Below are positions 51,234-60,683 of a stretch of DNA of 64,000 nt, one piece after another. The notes beneath the pieces were generated by a model. The model did not search any database and was not told the DNA's origin. It saw only the letters and a list, made by a program, of their open reading frames with translations. A program made the translations under genes and the position numbers. The stretch spans positions 1 through 64,000 of the forward strand of contig NZ_VAWA01000013.1 in assembly GCF_005771565.1 (NCBI RefSeq), written 5' to 3'. Within the stretch, counting starts at the first letter, position 1; each line of letters opens with the position of its first letter. The DNA comes from Nesterenkonia sphaerica (GTDB lineage: Bacteria; Actinomycetota; Actinomycetes; Actinomycetales; Micrococcaceae).

Positions 51234-52340
51234 TTGTCACCTGATGCTGGGTCCCGCTCCCCGCGGCGGCCGGCGCCGCGCTGGGATCGCATCTCTGCAC
51301 TGGATGCCGCCCGCGGCCTGGCCATCCTGGGCATGGTTGCTGTCAATGTGGGACCCCGTGGCGGAGATTCCCTCGCGGAGATTCTCTACCGCGCCCCCCA
51401 CGGGCGGGCTTCGCTGCTGTTCGTCTTGTTGGGCGGAATCAGCTTCGCACTGCTGACCCGCCGCAGCTGGCACGGCGGCATGGGCACCCCATGGGGAAAG
51501 GTGCTCTGGCGAGCGACACTTCTCTTGGCGGTGGGGCTGCTGCTCCAAGAACTCGACCATGGGCTGCGCGTCATACTGACCACCTACGCCGCGCTCTTTC
51601 TTCTGGGTCTGCCCCTGGCCCGTGCCCGCGGCCGTCTCCTGCTGCTCTTGGCCGGAGTCAGCGTCAGTCTTGGGCCGGTGCTGTGGATCCTGATGCAAGA
51701 GCACACCGACAAAGCGTTTGACCGAGAACCTGTCACCGCAGCGTCCATGCCCGGGGAGATCCTCACCGGCACACTGCTGACCGGGCCCTACCCTGCGGTG
51801 GTGTGGGCAGCCCCGTTCCTGTTCGGCATGTGGCTCGGGCGCCAGAATCTCACCGACTCAAGAGTCTCCACCCGCATGGTCCTCTGGGGAGGGGTGACCG
51901 CTGTTGCCACCCGCGCGGTCTCGTTTCTGCTGATCTCCGTGTTCGGTGAACCCACCGGCCACACTGGGTGGCAGCGGCTGGTCAGTGATGTGGCGCATTC
52001 GGAAATGCCGCTGTGGATGCTGGGAAGCACCGGGGCCGCAGTATTCGTGCTGGGGGTGTGCCTCAAAGTTGGTGACTGGACCCGGTTGGCCACCAAACCT
52101 CTGGCCGACTTGGGTCGGCTTGCCTTCACCGCCTATGTGCTGCACTTGGTCGTTATCGCACTGCTGGTCCGGCCCGGGCCGGAGACACTGCTCGGTGGGG
52201 TGACCACCACTGCGGTCTTGGGCGCAGCATTGATCCTTTTCGCCGTGCTGTGGCTGCTGGTGTTCCCACGGGGACCTTTCGAGCTGCTGCTCAGCGTCCC
52301 GCGGCTGCGACCGGACACCCAGGGCCGCAACAAATCCTGA
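51234..52340 (+). CDS. DUF418/HGSNAT-like multispanning membrane protein
   Basis: 368 residues from TTG 51234, which has GGGGGAG seven bases upstream (an earlier TTG at 51213 is possible). SALDAARGLAILGMVAVNVGP is the start typical of the DUF418/heparan-alpha-glucosaminide acetyltransferase-type membrane families, and the C-terminal FTAYVLHLVVIALL resembles DUF418. About nine to ten membrane segments follow. Related proteins transfer acyl groups across the membrane, but no substrate can be stated. It follows the two-component system by 118 bases and may belong to its regulon. Confidence 0.82.
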   Translation: MSPDAGSRSPRRPAPRWDRISALDAARGLAILGMVAVNVGPRGGDSLAEILYRAPHGRASLLFVLLGGISFALLTRRSWHGGMGTPWGKVLWRATLLLAVGLLLQELDHGLRVILTTYAALFLLGLPLARARGRLLLLLAGVSVSLGPVLWILMQEHTDKAFDREPVTAASMPGEILTGTLLTGPYPAVVWAAPFLFGMWLGRQNLTDSRVSTRMVLWGGVTAVATRAVSFLLISVFGEPTGHTGWQRLVSDVAHSEMPLWMLGSTGAAVFVLGVCLKVGDWTRLATKPLADLGRLAFTAYVLHLVVIALLVRPGPETLLGGVTTTAVLGAALILFAVLWLLVFPRGPFELLLSVPRLRPDTQGRNKS

Positions 52341-52468
52341 GCTGTCCCTCAAGTGCTGCGCAGGGTTTGATGAAGATTTGCTCAAGGCGTCTGATTCAGC
52401 GTGACCATCCGATCAGTGACCGGTTAACTGAAGGGGAAAACTCTCCCCGACCCTGAAGGAGCGCGCCC

Positions 52469-53074
52469 ATGAAGTCCCCCGCATCTGCAGCTCTGATCGG
52501 AATACTCACCGGCACATTGGCGCTGGTCTCCTGCGGTGAAGCAGACCAGGAGGCCCCGGATACGGGTGCCGAGTCCGCACCCACGGCCGATACCACCGAT
52601 GAGGAGTTCAACGACGCTGATATTGAGTATGTCTCGGGGATGATCGCCCACCATGAACAGGCTGTGGAGATGTCAGACATCCTACTGAACAAGGACGACG
52701 TCGCACCGGATGTCGCTGCTTTGGCCCACGATATTCGGCAGGCTCAGCAGCCGGAAATCGACCAGATGGAAAGCTGGATGGAATCCTGGGGCCATGCCGC
52801 GGACGCCGAACACGGAGGGCACGGCGACGCATCTGATGCGCACCACGGCATGATGAGTGATGAGGATCTCGAGGAGCTGGAGAGCTCCGGCGGAGAAGCG
52901 GCCTCACAGCTCTTCCTGGAGCAGATGATTGCTCACCATGAAGGGGCTGTGACCATGGCGGAGGACCATCTGCAGCATGGTCACCACCCGGAAGCCCTGG
53001 AGCTGTCTGAGGACGTCATTGCGGACCAGACGGCAGAGATCGAGCAGATGGAAGAAATGCTCAAGTCTGACTAA
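52469..53074 (+). CDS. DUF305-family lipoprotein
   Basis: 201 residues. Signal peptide with lipobox LVSC (Cys22), an acidic linker, then a DUF305 domain with two related halves: SGMIAHHEQAVEMSDILL (His61, His62) and QMIAHHEGAVTMAEDHL (His pair about 157). The His/Met-rich stretches (HGGHGDASDAHHGMMS) suggest metal binding; DUF305 genes are often found with copper resistance genes. Exported and lipid-anchored. AAGGAG precedes the ATG. It may be part of the same response as the sensor kinase upstream. Confidence 0.92.
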   Translation: MKSPASAALIGILTGTLALVSCGEADQEAPDTGAESAPTADTTDEEFNDADIEYVSGMIAHHEQAVEMSDILLNKDDVAPDVAALAHDIRQAQQPEIDQMESWMESWGHAADAEHGGHGDASDAHHGMMSDEDLEELESSGGEAASQLFLEQMIAHHEGAVTMAEDHLQHGHHPEALELSEDVIADQTAEIEQMEEMLKSD

Positions 53075-53099
53075 ACGCCTCTGACTAGGTGTTTTGTTG

Positions 53100-53172
53100 T
53101 GCCCCAGGCAGGATTCGAACCTGCGACACCCACTTTAGGAGAGTGGTGCTCTATCCCCTGAGCTACTGAGGC
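53100..53172 (-). tRNA. tRNA-Arg (anticodon CCT)
   Basis: Read on the minus strand: acceptor GCCTCAG pairs with CTGGGGC, the anticodon stem-loop CCACT-CTCCTAA-AGTGG gives CCT, reading AGG, and the T arm is GCAGG-TTCGAAT-CCTGC. 73 bases without encoded CCA. Confidence 0.96.
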
Positions 53173-53209
53173 CTAGCGTGCCGGATGCGGCACCCGTCCA
53201 TGGTAGCCG

Positions 53210-53839
53210 CTATGCGGGCTTCCGGCGTGGTTGCCTGCCGGTGAGGATGAAATCCCGCACCACCACCGTGACCACCACGGCGCTCACAATGCCCAGCAGC
53301 GCCCAGCTGAGGATAGTCATCGTTGAGCTGACCGCCACCGTGCTCGCCTCGACCGGCACCTGAGATAAGAGGTTGTCGATGAGGAAATTCTCCGTGATGT
53401 CAACAGCGGCAAAGACGGCTGCAGCAGCCACGGCGACCCACCGCCACCGCCCGCGGGCCAGCAGTCCCACGGTTCCCCACGTTGCGAGCACCACCGTGAC
53501 TGGGAACATCATCCCGGCCGTCTTGTGGAGGAAGTTCAGCTGCCCCTCAGCATCCCTTTCCAGGGCAGCCTGTAAAGCAGCTATGTCGGCAGCGTCGTAG
53601 CCGGTGATCCTCGCCCCGGGCATGGACAACCCATCAGCGAAGTAGGTCAGCTGCGGCATCGCATAGGCGTGCAGATACAGCCCCAGAAAGAGCGTGATGC
53701 CCAACAGGGCGTAGACCAGAATCCGTGGTGAGCCCGCATTTTGCTGCGGGGAGGGGGGCCGGCGCCCTGCCGAGCGCGGCTCGACAGCGCCGCTGCTGAA
53801 CTGCGGGTTGCCACGATTCTTCTTCCGCCGCTTCGACAT
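53210..53839 (-). CDS. Four-helix membrane protein of unknown function
   Basis: 209 residues: a basic, Pro/Ser-rich start of ~40 residues, then four membrane segments (about 41-60, 105-127, 131-150 and 170-195). Between the first and second lies an external loop with LTYFADGLSMPGARITGYDA. I do not recognise the family. It lies downstream of the MFS gene on the same strand (30-base gap), so the two are probably co-transcribed, with tRNA-Arg following. Confidence 0.75.
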   Translation of the reverse strand: MSKRRKKNRGNPQFSSGAVEPRSAGRRPPSPQQNAGSPRILVYALLGITLFLGLYLHAYAMPQLTYFADGLSMPGARITGYDAADIAALQAALERDAEGQLNFLHKTAGMMFPVTVVLATWGTVGLLARGRWRWVAVAAAAVFAAVDITENFLIDNLLSQVPVEASTVAVSSTMTILSWALLGIVSAVVVTVVVRDFILTGRQPRRKPA

Positions 53840-53869
53840 AGCTCCATCCTCCCAGAATCGGCAGCCTGC

Positions 53870-55087
53870 TCAGCCTCGCCGGACCATGGCCGTCACCACC
53901 AAGAGCACGGTCACCACCAGCAGGGCGCTTAACAGCGCCACCGCACCGGAGTAGCCGACTGGCGTCTCCGCCAACCACCCCACCACTGCGGGCCCTGCGG
54001 CCCGTCCCAAGGCGATGGCCACAGCCTGCAATCCCATCAGCGCGCCAAAACGGGCACCTGAGTACCAGTCGCTCATGATCACCGCGCGCAGTGGGATGAA
54101 CGCTCCGAAAAGCAGACCGAAGATGATGAAGTGCCCATGCATCTCCCAGGTCGCGGTGCCTCGAACCGCCAGCCAGACTGCTGGCATGATCAGCACCGTC
54201 AGCGTGATGTAGAGCTTGGCTGCATCGAACCGGTTGGCCAGCACCGGCAGAAGAAACCGGGCCGGGAGACTCAACAGCCCCACCGCGGCTGCCCACCACC
54301 CCACCACTGCGGGGTCAAAGCCTGAGGCTTCAAACCGGGCGATGCGGTGCACATTGAAAGCTTCCAGTACTGCCATGGTCAGGGCCGCCGCGATGCTCAG
54401 GGGGATGAAACCTCGAGGAACACCCTTGTCGCGCACCCGCCGCGAAGGAGACGATGGATCCACGGTTGCGCCCGCTGCGGCACCTGGAGGCGCAGGCGCG
54501 CCTCGTAACGCCCATCCAACAGTCAGCGAGGCAGTCAACAGCACGCTGAGCCCCAGCAGCGCGGCCGTGATGCGCCAACCGAGGAGATCCGTGGCGTAAG
54601 TGGTGGCGGGGATGAAGATTGGCCCCGCAAGACCGGTCAGCACGGTGAGCGTTCCAGCTGCGCGATTGCGGCGCTCGCGGCCAAACCACTGCTGGAGAGC
54701 CACGAAGGCCGGTTCGAACAGCACCATGGCGCTTCCTGGGCCGATGAGCAGCCACCACGCGCACAGCACCTGCCATGGAGCTGTGCTGGCGGCGAAACCC
54801 AGGAATCCCAGACAAACGAGGCTTCCGCCGAGAGCCACAATGCTGCGGATGCCGTGCCGATCGGCGTAACGTCCCACCGGCACCGCCACAGCGGCCCCAG
54901 TCAGCACCGAGCCCGAAAAGCCAGCCGAAAGCAGCCCCAGCGAGAACTCAGCACCAGCCGCGCCAGAAGTGATCAGCACTGAGGTGCCGTAGAGGATCGC
55001 CCCAAAGCTGACCCCCACACTGCACGCCAATGCCCAGACCAGGCGGCGGAATTTCGCAGCGTCCCCTGGTGCAGACGAAGAGTTCAC
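53870..55087 (-). CDS. MFS transporter of unknown substrate
   Basis: 405 residues from the GTG at 55087 (AAAGG upstream; the frame is open to 55114). About 12 membrane segments. GSVLTGAAVAVPVGRYADRHGIRS is motif A (cytoplasmic loop 2-3), and the rest is typical of the monocarboxylate/YbfB-like branch of the major facilitator superfamily. ADRHGIR and the loop FGRERRNRAAGTLTVLTGLAG support this. No substrate can be assigned. Divergent from pcrA. Confidence 0.87.
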   Translation of the reverse strand: MNSSSAPGDAAKFRRLVWALACSVGVSFGAILYGTSVLITSGAAGAEFSLGLLSAGFSGSVLTGAAVAVPVGRYADRHGIRSIVALGGSLVCLGFLGFAASTAPWQVLCAWWLLIGPGSAMVLFEPAFVALQQWFGRERRNRAAGTLTVLTGLAGPIFIPATTYATDLLGWRITAALLGLSVLLTASLTVGWALRGAPAPPGAAAGATVDPSSPSRRVRDKGVPRGFIPLSIAAALTMAVLEAFNVHRIARFEASGFDPAVVGWWAAAVGLLSLPARFLLPVLANRFDAAKLYITLTVLIMPAVWLAVRGTATWEMHGHFIIFGLLFGAFIPLRAVIMSDWYSGARFGALMGLQAVAIALGRAAGPAVVGWLAETPVGYSGAVALLSALLVVTVLLVVTAMVRRG

Positions 55088-55255
55088 ATGCACCTTTCGG
55101 CCTGATGGCGGCATGCCTACATGCCGACTCTGCTTCTTAGGGTTGCTACGCCTTAAACTCAGGGCCGCCGAAGCGGCACATGACTGGATATCCTACAGAC
55201 CCATCACCCGGTGCGCCGGAGTGCCCTGCTGCCGCCCGCGTAGACTGGGAGGGAT

Positions 55256-57721
55256 ATGGAATTCCTCTTTACGCCCCCTTCTGAGAGATCTGCGACGACG
55301 CCCCCAGAGCCCCGAGTGCCCCAGTCGGCCCTGGGCGGCCAGCAGTCGTGGGACCAGGTGGAGTCTGCGCCGCCGCAGCAGCGCCACCTCTACTCCCCGT
55401 CCGATGCGACAGCGGGACTGAACCCGCAGCAGCAGGAAGCCGTACTGCACACCGGGGCGCCGCTGCTGATCGTCGCCGGGGCCGGATCGGGCAAGACGCG
55501 GGTGCTCACCCGGCGGATTGCGCACCTCATCCAGACCGGTCAGGCGCGGCCGCACGAGATTCTGGCCATCACCTTCACCAATAAGGCTGCCCGGGAGATG
55601 AAGGAGCGGGTGGCGGAGCTCATAGGTCCCACAGCGGAACGGATGTGGATCTCTACTTTCCATTCGTCCTGCGTGCGCATCCTCCGAGCCGAGGCCGCCA
55701 CTATCGGCCGGAAGTCCACGTTCACCATCTACGATGCTGCCGATGCGCTGCGCTTGGTCACCCAGATCAGCAAGGAGCACCAGCTGGATCCCAAGCGGTT
55801 CAACCCGCGTGCTCTGCGCAATAAGATCTCGGCGCTGAAGAATGAGCTGATTGACGCGGAGGAGTTCAGCGCCAAGGCGCCCAATGAGCCGTTCAGCGAA
55901 GCGGTCGTCACTGTCTACCGGGAGTACACGCAGCGGCTGCGTGCGGCCAATGCGTACGATTTCGACGATCTGCTCTGTGAGACGGTCTACATGTTGGAGG
56001 CCTTCCCCGCGGTGCTGGACAACTATCGCCGCCGGTTCCGGCACGTGCTGGTCGATGAATACCAGGACACCAACCACGCACAGTACCGGCTCATCCGGCT
56101 GCTGACCGGTCCTGAGGCAGAGGTGGACACCCCGCCGGCTGAGCTCACTGTGGTGGGGGACTCCGATCAGTCCATCTACGCCTTCCGCGGCGCCGATATC
56201 CGCAATATCGTGGAATTTGAACGTGACTATCCGGCAGCTGCCACGATCAAACTTGAACAGAACTACCGGTCTACCCAGAACATCCTCTCGGCCGCCAACG
56301 CGGTCATCAGCCAGAACCCCGCCCGGGTGGACAAGCAGCTCTGGACAGCCAACGGCGCTGGCACCAAGGTCACCGTGCACACCGCCTACTCCGAGGCCGA
56401 CGAGGCCGAATGGGTCGCCCGCACCATCGACCAGCTCGGCGACGATCACGGCATCCGCCCCTCAGACGTGGCAGTCTTTTACCGCACCAACGCGCAGTCG
56501 CGGTCCTTGGAGGAGCGGCTGATCAACCGGGGGATCCCCTACCGAGTCATCGGCGGCACCCGCTTCTACGACCGCAAAGAGATCAAAGACGCACTGGCCT
56601 ATCTGCGTGTCATCAATAACCCTGACGACGACGTCAACCTCCGCAGGATCCTCAATGAGCCCAAACGGGGCATCGGAGACAAGGCGGAAGCCGCCGTCGC
56701 TGCGCTCGCGGCTCGGGACCGCACCACCTTCTTCGAGGCTCTGCGCCGTGCGGAGGAGACCGCCTTAGGTGCACGGGCGGTGAAAAGTATCGGCTCATTT
56801 GTGCGGATTATGGACGACGTCGCCTCCCTGGCTTCCACCGAGAAGCCCTCCGTGGTGCTGGAGGCCGCACTGGAGCAGTCCGGGATGATGGCGGCTCTGC
56901 GTGAGTCGAAGGACCTGCAGGATGAGTCCCGGGCCGACAACTTGGGCGAGCTGGTCGCAGTCCTGAAGGAGTATGAGGCCACACAGGAGGCGCCGACCCT
57001 GGAGGACTTCCTGGAGCAGGTCAGCCTGATCGCTGATGCTGATGCCATTCCCGATGCCGCCGATCCGGAGTCCCAGCGGCTGGCCGCCGAGCAGGGTCAG
57101 GTGACGCTGATGACCCTCCACACGGCGAAAGGCCTCGAATTTCCAGTGGTCTTTCTCACAGGTATGGAGCACGGCGTCTTCCCGCACCAACGCTCCATGG
57201 GGGATTCGGAGCAGATGTCAGAAGAGCGCAGGTTGGCGTATGTCGGACTGACTCGCGCCGAGCAGCGGCTGTATCTCAGCCGCGCCGAATCGCGCAGCCT
57301 GTGGGGCCAGACACAGCACAATCCGCCCAGCCAATTCCTCGCCGATCTGCCCGAAGATCTGGTCGAAAACAGCGGCTCCTCGGCCTCTACGTGGTCGCCC
57401 TCCGGTGCCTCCCGCCGCGGATCCGCAGGCCTCGGACGTTCTGTGCAGGACAGCTGGGGCACAGAGCCTGCACTGACCGGCCGCAGCCCAGGTGAGGTGA
57501 CATTCAGCCCTCCTGCGGTGCGCACCCCCCGGTCACAGGTCAACCCGGAAAGAGAGATCCCCTCCCTGAGCCCAGGGGACCAGGTGCAGCACGCAAAATT
57601 TGGCCGCGGTGAAGTGCTCTCCGTGGAGGGCTCAGGGGACAAATCGGTGGCCAAGGTGAGCTTCGCCGGATCAGAGAAGCGACTTCTCCTGCGATATGCT
57701 CCAGTTGAGAAAGTCAGCTAG
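55256..57721 (+). CDS. pcrA: ATP-dependent 3'-5' DNA helicase PcrA/UvrD
   Basis: Superfamily 1A helicase for nucleotide-excision and replication-conflict repair. 821 residues. Motif I AGAGSGKT (74-81), Ia ITFTNKAAREMKER, II VDEYQDTN, III GDSDQSIYAFRGAD, IV LEQNYRST, V LMTLHTAKGLEFPVVFLTG, VI EERRLAYVGLTRA. The first ~45 residues are a Pro/Gln-rich extension; the C-terminal GDQVQHAKFGRGEVLSVEG is the Tudor-like domain of PcrA that contacts RNA polymerase. GGGAGGG precedes the ATG. Confidence 0.97.
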   Translation: MEFLFTPPSERSATTPPEPRVPQSALGGQQSWDQVESAPPQQRHLYSPSDATAGLNPQQQEAVLHTGAPLLIVAGAGSGKTRVLTRRIAHLIQTGQARPHEILAITFTNKAAREMKERVAELIGPTAERMWISTFHSSCVRILRAEAATIGRKSTFTIYDAADALRLVTQISKEHQLDPKRFNPRALRNKISALKNELIDAEEFSAKAPNEPFSEAVVTVYREYTQRLRAANAYDFDDLLCETVYMLEAFPAVLDNYRRRFRHVLVDEYQDTNHAQYRLIRLLTGPEAEVDTPPAELTVVGDSDQSIYAFRGADIRNIVEFERDYPAAATIKLEQNYRSTQNILSAANAVISQNPARVDKQLWTANGAGTKVTVHTAYSEADEAEWVARTIDQLGDDHGIRPSDVAVFYRTNAQSRSLEERLINRGIPYRVIGGTRFYDRKEIKDALAYLRVINNPDDDVNLRRILNEPKRGIGDKAEAAVAALAARDRTTFFEALRRAEETALGARAVKSIGSFVRIMDDVASLASTEKPSVVLEAALEQSGMMAALRESKDLQDESRADNLGELVAVLKEYEATQEAPTLEDFLEQVSLIADADAIPDAADPESQRLAAEQGQVTLMTLHTAKGLEFPVVFLTGMEHGVFPHQRSMGDSEQMSEERRLAYVGLTRAEQRLYLSRAESRSLWGQTQHNPPSQFLADLPEDLVENSGSSASTWSPSGASRRGSAGLGRSVQDSWGTEPALTGRSPGEVTFSPPAVRTPRSQVNPEREIPSLSPGDQVQHAKFGRGEVLSVEGSGDKSVAKVSFAGSEKRLLLRYAPVEKVS

Positions 57722-57784
57722 GGCGCATCCGTCCTGGCGGCACTCGATAAGTGAAGTTGACTTCGAGGCAGAAGGACACCACAC

Positions 57785-58948
57785 GTGGACCTGTATGAGT
57801 ACCAGGCGCGCGACCTGTTTGAGGCACATGGAGTACCTGTGCTCGCCGGGATCGTGGCGCAAACCCCAGAAGAAGCAAAGGCAGCAGCAGAGAAGATCGG
57901 CGGCGTCGTTGTCATCAAAGCCCAGGTGAAGGTGGGCGGCCGCGGCAAAGCCGGCGGCGTGAAACTCGCCAAGACCCCTGAGGAAGCCTACGAGCACGCG
58001 CAAGCGATCCTGGGCATGGATATCAAGGGGCACACCGTGCACCGAGTGATGATCGCCCAGGGCGCGGACATCGCCGAGGAGTACTACTTCTCCATCCTGC
58101 TGGACCGGGCCGAGCGCAACTACCTCGCCATGTGCTCCAAAGAAGGCGGCGTGGAGATCGAGCAGCTCGCCGTGGACTCCCCGGAGAAGCTGGTGCGGTA
58201 CAACTTCGACCCCAACACCGGCATCGACGCTGATGCCGCAGCGGAGATCGCTCAGCAAGCCGGCTTCTCCGCTGAGGAGGTGCCGGCGCTGGTGGAGGCC
58301 TTCCAGAAGCTGTGGGAAGCCTTCTCCGCTGAGGACGCGACCCTGGTGGAGGTCAACCCGCTGGTGAAGACCGGCGACGGTGCCATCATTGCCCTGGATG
58401 GCAAAGTCACGATCGACGAGAACGCAGCCTTCCGTCAGCCCGGTCACGCGGACCTGGTGGACCAGTCCGCAGAGGACCCCCTGGAGGCCAAGGCCAAGGC
58501 CCACGACCTCAACTACGTGAAACTCGACGGTTCGGTCGGGATCATCGGCAATGGCGCCGGTCTGGTGATGTCCACTCTGGATGTGGTGGCCTACGCCGGC
58601 GAAGCCCACAATGGAGTCACCCCGGCGAACTTCCTGGACATCGGCGGTGGCGCCTCGGCTGAGGTGATGGCCAACGGGCTCGACGTCATCCTCGGCGATG
58701 ACCAGGTCAAGTCAGTGTTCGTCAACGTCTTCGGTGGGATCACCGCCTGTGACGCGGTCGCGACAGGCATTGTCAAAGCACTCGAGATACTCGGCGACAC
58801 CGCCACCAAACCGCTGGTGGTCCGCTTGGACGGCAACAACGTGGATGAAGGCCGCCGAATCCTCAAAGAGGCCAACCACCCGCTGGTGATCACCGCTGAC
58901 ACGATGGACGGCGGCGCTGACAAAGCCGCCGAGCTGGCTAACAAGTAA
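57785..58948 (+). CDS. sucC: Succinyl-CoA synthetase beta subunit
   Basis: Makes ATP (or GTP) from succinyl-CoA in the TCA cycle, with SucD. 387 residues. ATP-grasp domain (1-240: [33 protein letters not shown]) and C-terminal CoA-ligase domain ([20 protein letters not shown]). GTG start with GAGGCAGAAGGA upstream. sucD follows after 17 bases. Normal length for the family. Confidence 0.97.
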   Translation: MDLYEYQARDLFEAHGVPVLAGIVAQTPEEAKAAAEKIGGVVVIKAQVKVGGRGKAGGVKLAKTPEEAYEHAQAILGMDIKGHTVHRVMIAQGADIAEEYYFSILLDRAERNYLAMCSKEGGVEIEQLAVDSPEKLVRYNFDPNTGIDADAAAEIAQQAGFSAEEVPALVEAFQKLWEAFSAEDATLVEVNPLVKTGDGAIIALDGKVTIDENAAFRQPGHADLVDQSAEDPLEAKAKAHDLNYVKLDGSVGIIGNGAGLVMSTLDVVAYAGEAHNGVTPANFLDIGGGASAEVMANGLDVILGDDQVKSVFVNVFGGITACDAVATGIVKALEILGDTATKPLVVRLDGNNVDEGRRILKEANHPLVITADTMDGGADKAAELANK

Positions 58949-58965
58949 GGACTGAAGGCGCACAC

Positions 58966-59979
58966 ATGTCTATTTACCTGAACAAAGACTCCAAAGTCAT
59001 CGTCCAGGGCATCACCGGCGGCGAGGGCACCAAACACACCGCACTGATGCTCAAAGCAGGCACCAACATTGTCGGCGGAGTCAACGCTCGCAAGGCCGGC
59101 ACCACGGTCTCGCACAAGGACCAGGCCGGCCAGGACGTCGACCTCCCCGTCTTCGGCTCGGTCGCCGAGGCCATGGAGAAGACCGGCGCTGACGTGTCGG
59201 TGGTCTTCGTGCCGCCGAAGTTCGCCAAAGATGCCGCTGTGGAGGCCATCGAGGCCGGAATCGGTCTGCTGGTGGTCATCACGGAGGGCATCCCGGTGCA
59301 GGACTCTGCCGAGTTCTTCAACCTCTCGCTGACCAAGACTGGTCCGGACGGCAAGCCGACGACCCGGATCATCGGCCCGAACTGCCCTGGCATCATCACC
59401 CCGGGCGAATCCTTGGCCGGCATCACACCGGCAAACATCACCAATAAGGGTCCCATCGGCTTGGTCTCCAAGTCCGGCACACTGACCTACCAGATGATGT
59501 ACGAACTCCGTGACATCGGCTTCTCCACCTCCATCGGCATCGGCGGTGATCCAGTGATCGGCACCACGCACATCGACGCATTGGAAGCCTTCGAGGCTGA
59601 CCCGGACACTGAGGCCATCGTGATGATCGGGGAGATCGGCGGCGACGCTGAGGAACGGGCGGCTGAGTACATCAAAGCTCATGTCAGCAAGCCGGTCGTC
59701 GGCTACGTGGCAGGGTTCACCGCGCCGGAGGGCAAGACGATGGGCCACGCCGGCGCAATCGTCTCCGGCTCTTCCGGCACGGCTGAAGCGAAGAAAGAAG
59801 CCCTGGAGGCTGCCGGAGTCAAAGTCGGAAAGACTCCATCCGAGACTGCGCAGCTGCTGCGTGAGATCTACAAAGGTGGCCCCTCCGCAGAGTCCGCACC
59901 GGTGACTGCGGGCACCGCGACGGTCAGAGAGAAGGCTGGAGCGCTCGTGGACAAGGTCAAGAGCACCTTGAAGCGGTAG
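58966..59979 (+). CDS. sucD: Succinyl-CoA synthetase alpha subunit, with C-terminal extension
   Basis: Binds CoA and carries the transient phosphohistidine. 337 residues. CoA-binding domain [18 protein letters not shown] (12-29), [14 protein letters not shown] (135-148), and the active His261 in [20 protein letters not shown]. The usual subunit ends near 300; here ~38 further residues (about 300-337, with [20 protein letters not shown]) form a basic helical tail. Second gene of the sucCD operon, followed by a terminator. Confidence 0.96.
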   Translation: MSIYLNKDSKVIVQGITGGEGTKHTALMLKAGTNIVGGVNARKAGTTVSHKDQAGQDVDLPVFGSVAEAMEKTGADVSVVFVPPKFAKDAAVEAIEAGIGLLVVITEGIPVQDSAEFFNLSLTKTGPDGKPTTRIIGPNCPGIITPGESLAGITPANITNKGPIGLVSKSGTLTYQMMYELRDIGFSTSIGIGGDPVIGTTHIDALEAFEADPDTEAIVMIGEIGGDAEERAAEYIKAHVSKPVVGYVAGFTAPEGKTMGHAGAIVSGSSGTAEAKKEALEAAGVKVGKTPSETAQLLREIYKGGPSAESAPVTAGTATVREKAGALVDKVKSTLKR

Positions 59980-59993
59980 CATCCGCCGCGCAG

Positions 59994-60026
59994 GCGCGCC
60001 GTCACCCCACCAGGGTGGCGGCGCGC
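59994..60026 (+). terminator. Terminator hairpin after sucCD
   Basis: GCGCGCCG and CACCC pair with GGGTG and CGGCGCGC around a five-base loop (one mismatch in the stem). No T tract; stable enough to mark the end between two convergent genes. Confidence 0.65.
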
Positions 60027-60043
60027 TGCTGGTTAACCAGCAG
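60026..60043. repeat. Perfect 18-bp palindrome between convergent genes
   Basis: CTGCTGGTTAACCAGCAG is its own reverse complement. It directly follows the sucCD hairpin and lies before the stop of the convergent flavin-binding gene. It could be part of a terminator or a protein site; a palindrome without a loop is more like a protein site. Confidence 0.6.
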
Positions 60044-60058
60044 CCGCAGGAGGCTCAG

Positions 60059-60514
60059 TCACCCCCCGGCCTCGGAGCCCTCGCCCAGGGCCCGGTCGCG
60101 GTAGGCCTCGAACTGAAAGTGCCGTCCGCTGATCTCACTCGGGGTCACTTTGACGAAATGCTCCTTCAAGCCCGGCACCCAGGGCCGCAGACCCAGTTCC
60201 TCCGCCGCAGCAATCTCCTGTGACCTCTCCAGCATGCGCGCCGAGCCCCGCACCACCACAGACCAGCCCTGATCGGACAGAATGCCATCGGCCTCAATGA
60301 GGACCTGGTCATTGACCGCGATTTCTGCCAATTTGGTGCCGGGGGCGGTGCGGAAGAAGACACTGCCCTCGTGGGTGGCAATATTGATCGGGAAAATATC
60401 CGGCCGCCCGCCCACGACGCCGACCAGGCGGCCGTGTTGGGTGCCCTCCAGCAGCTGCCAGCACTGGTCCTCAGTCAGTTTCAAGACTGGATGATTCTCG
60501 GGGTGGTCAAACAT
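60059..60514 (-). CDS. Pyridoxamine 5'-phosphate oxidase family protein
   Basis: 151 residues with a split-barrel flavin-binding fold: LEGTQHGRLVGVVGGRPDIFPIN, then VFFRTAPGTKLAEIAVNDQVLIEAD and GWSVVVRGSARML. This short form is common in Actinobacteria and usually binds FMN or F420, or acts on pyridoxine-like compounds; no certain role. ATG 60514 (or GTG 60517) with GAAGGAG upstream; the frame open to 60634 is rejected because of its composition. The DNA upstream is shared with the divergent phosphatase gene. Confidence 0.88.
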   Translation of the reverse strand: MFDHPENHPVLKLTEDQCWQLLEGTQHGRLVGVVGGRPDIFPINIATHEGSVFFRTAPGTKLAEIAVNDQVLIEADGILSDQGWSVVVRGSARMLERSQEIAAAEELGLRPWVPGLKEHFVKVTPSEISGRHFQFEAYRDRALGEGSEAGG

Positions 60515-60683
60515 CACGGAATACTCCTTCGCCACAGGGGTGGGCTGCAGTGCCCAGCATCTCCAGTTTACTGATCGGCCACCTGCAGGGAAGTGCTCGC
60601 CGGCCGGCGCGCGGCCCACACACGTGCTATTCACGTCTCCGTGTGGTTCCGCTCTCCCGGGGCACTCTGTCTACAGTAGGACT

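Noticed and set aside
55193-56449. 418-codon frame opposite pcrA
   Set aside because: Shadow of the helicase gene; no recognisable domain.
58591-59982. 463-codon frame opposite sucC/sucD
   Set aside because: Shadow frame; rich in His, Gly, Asp from reversed codons; no domain.
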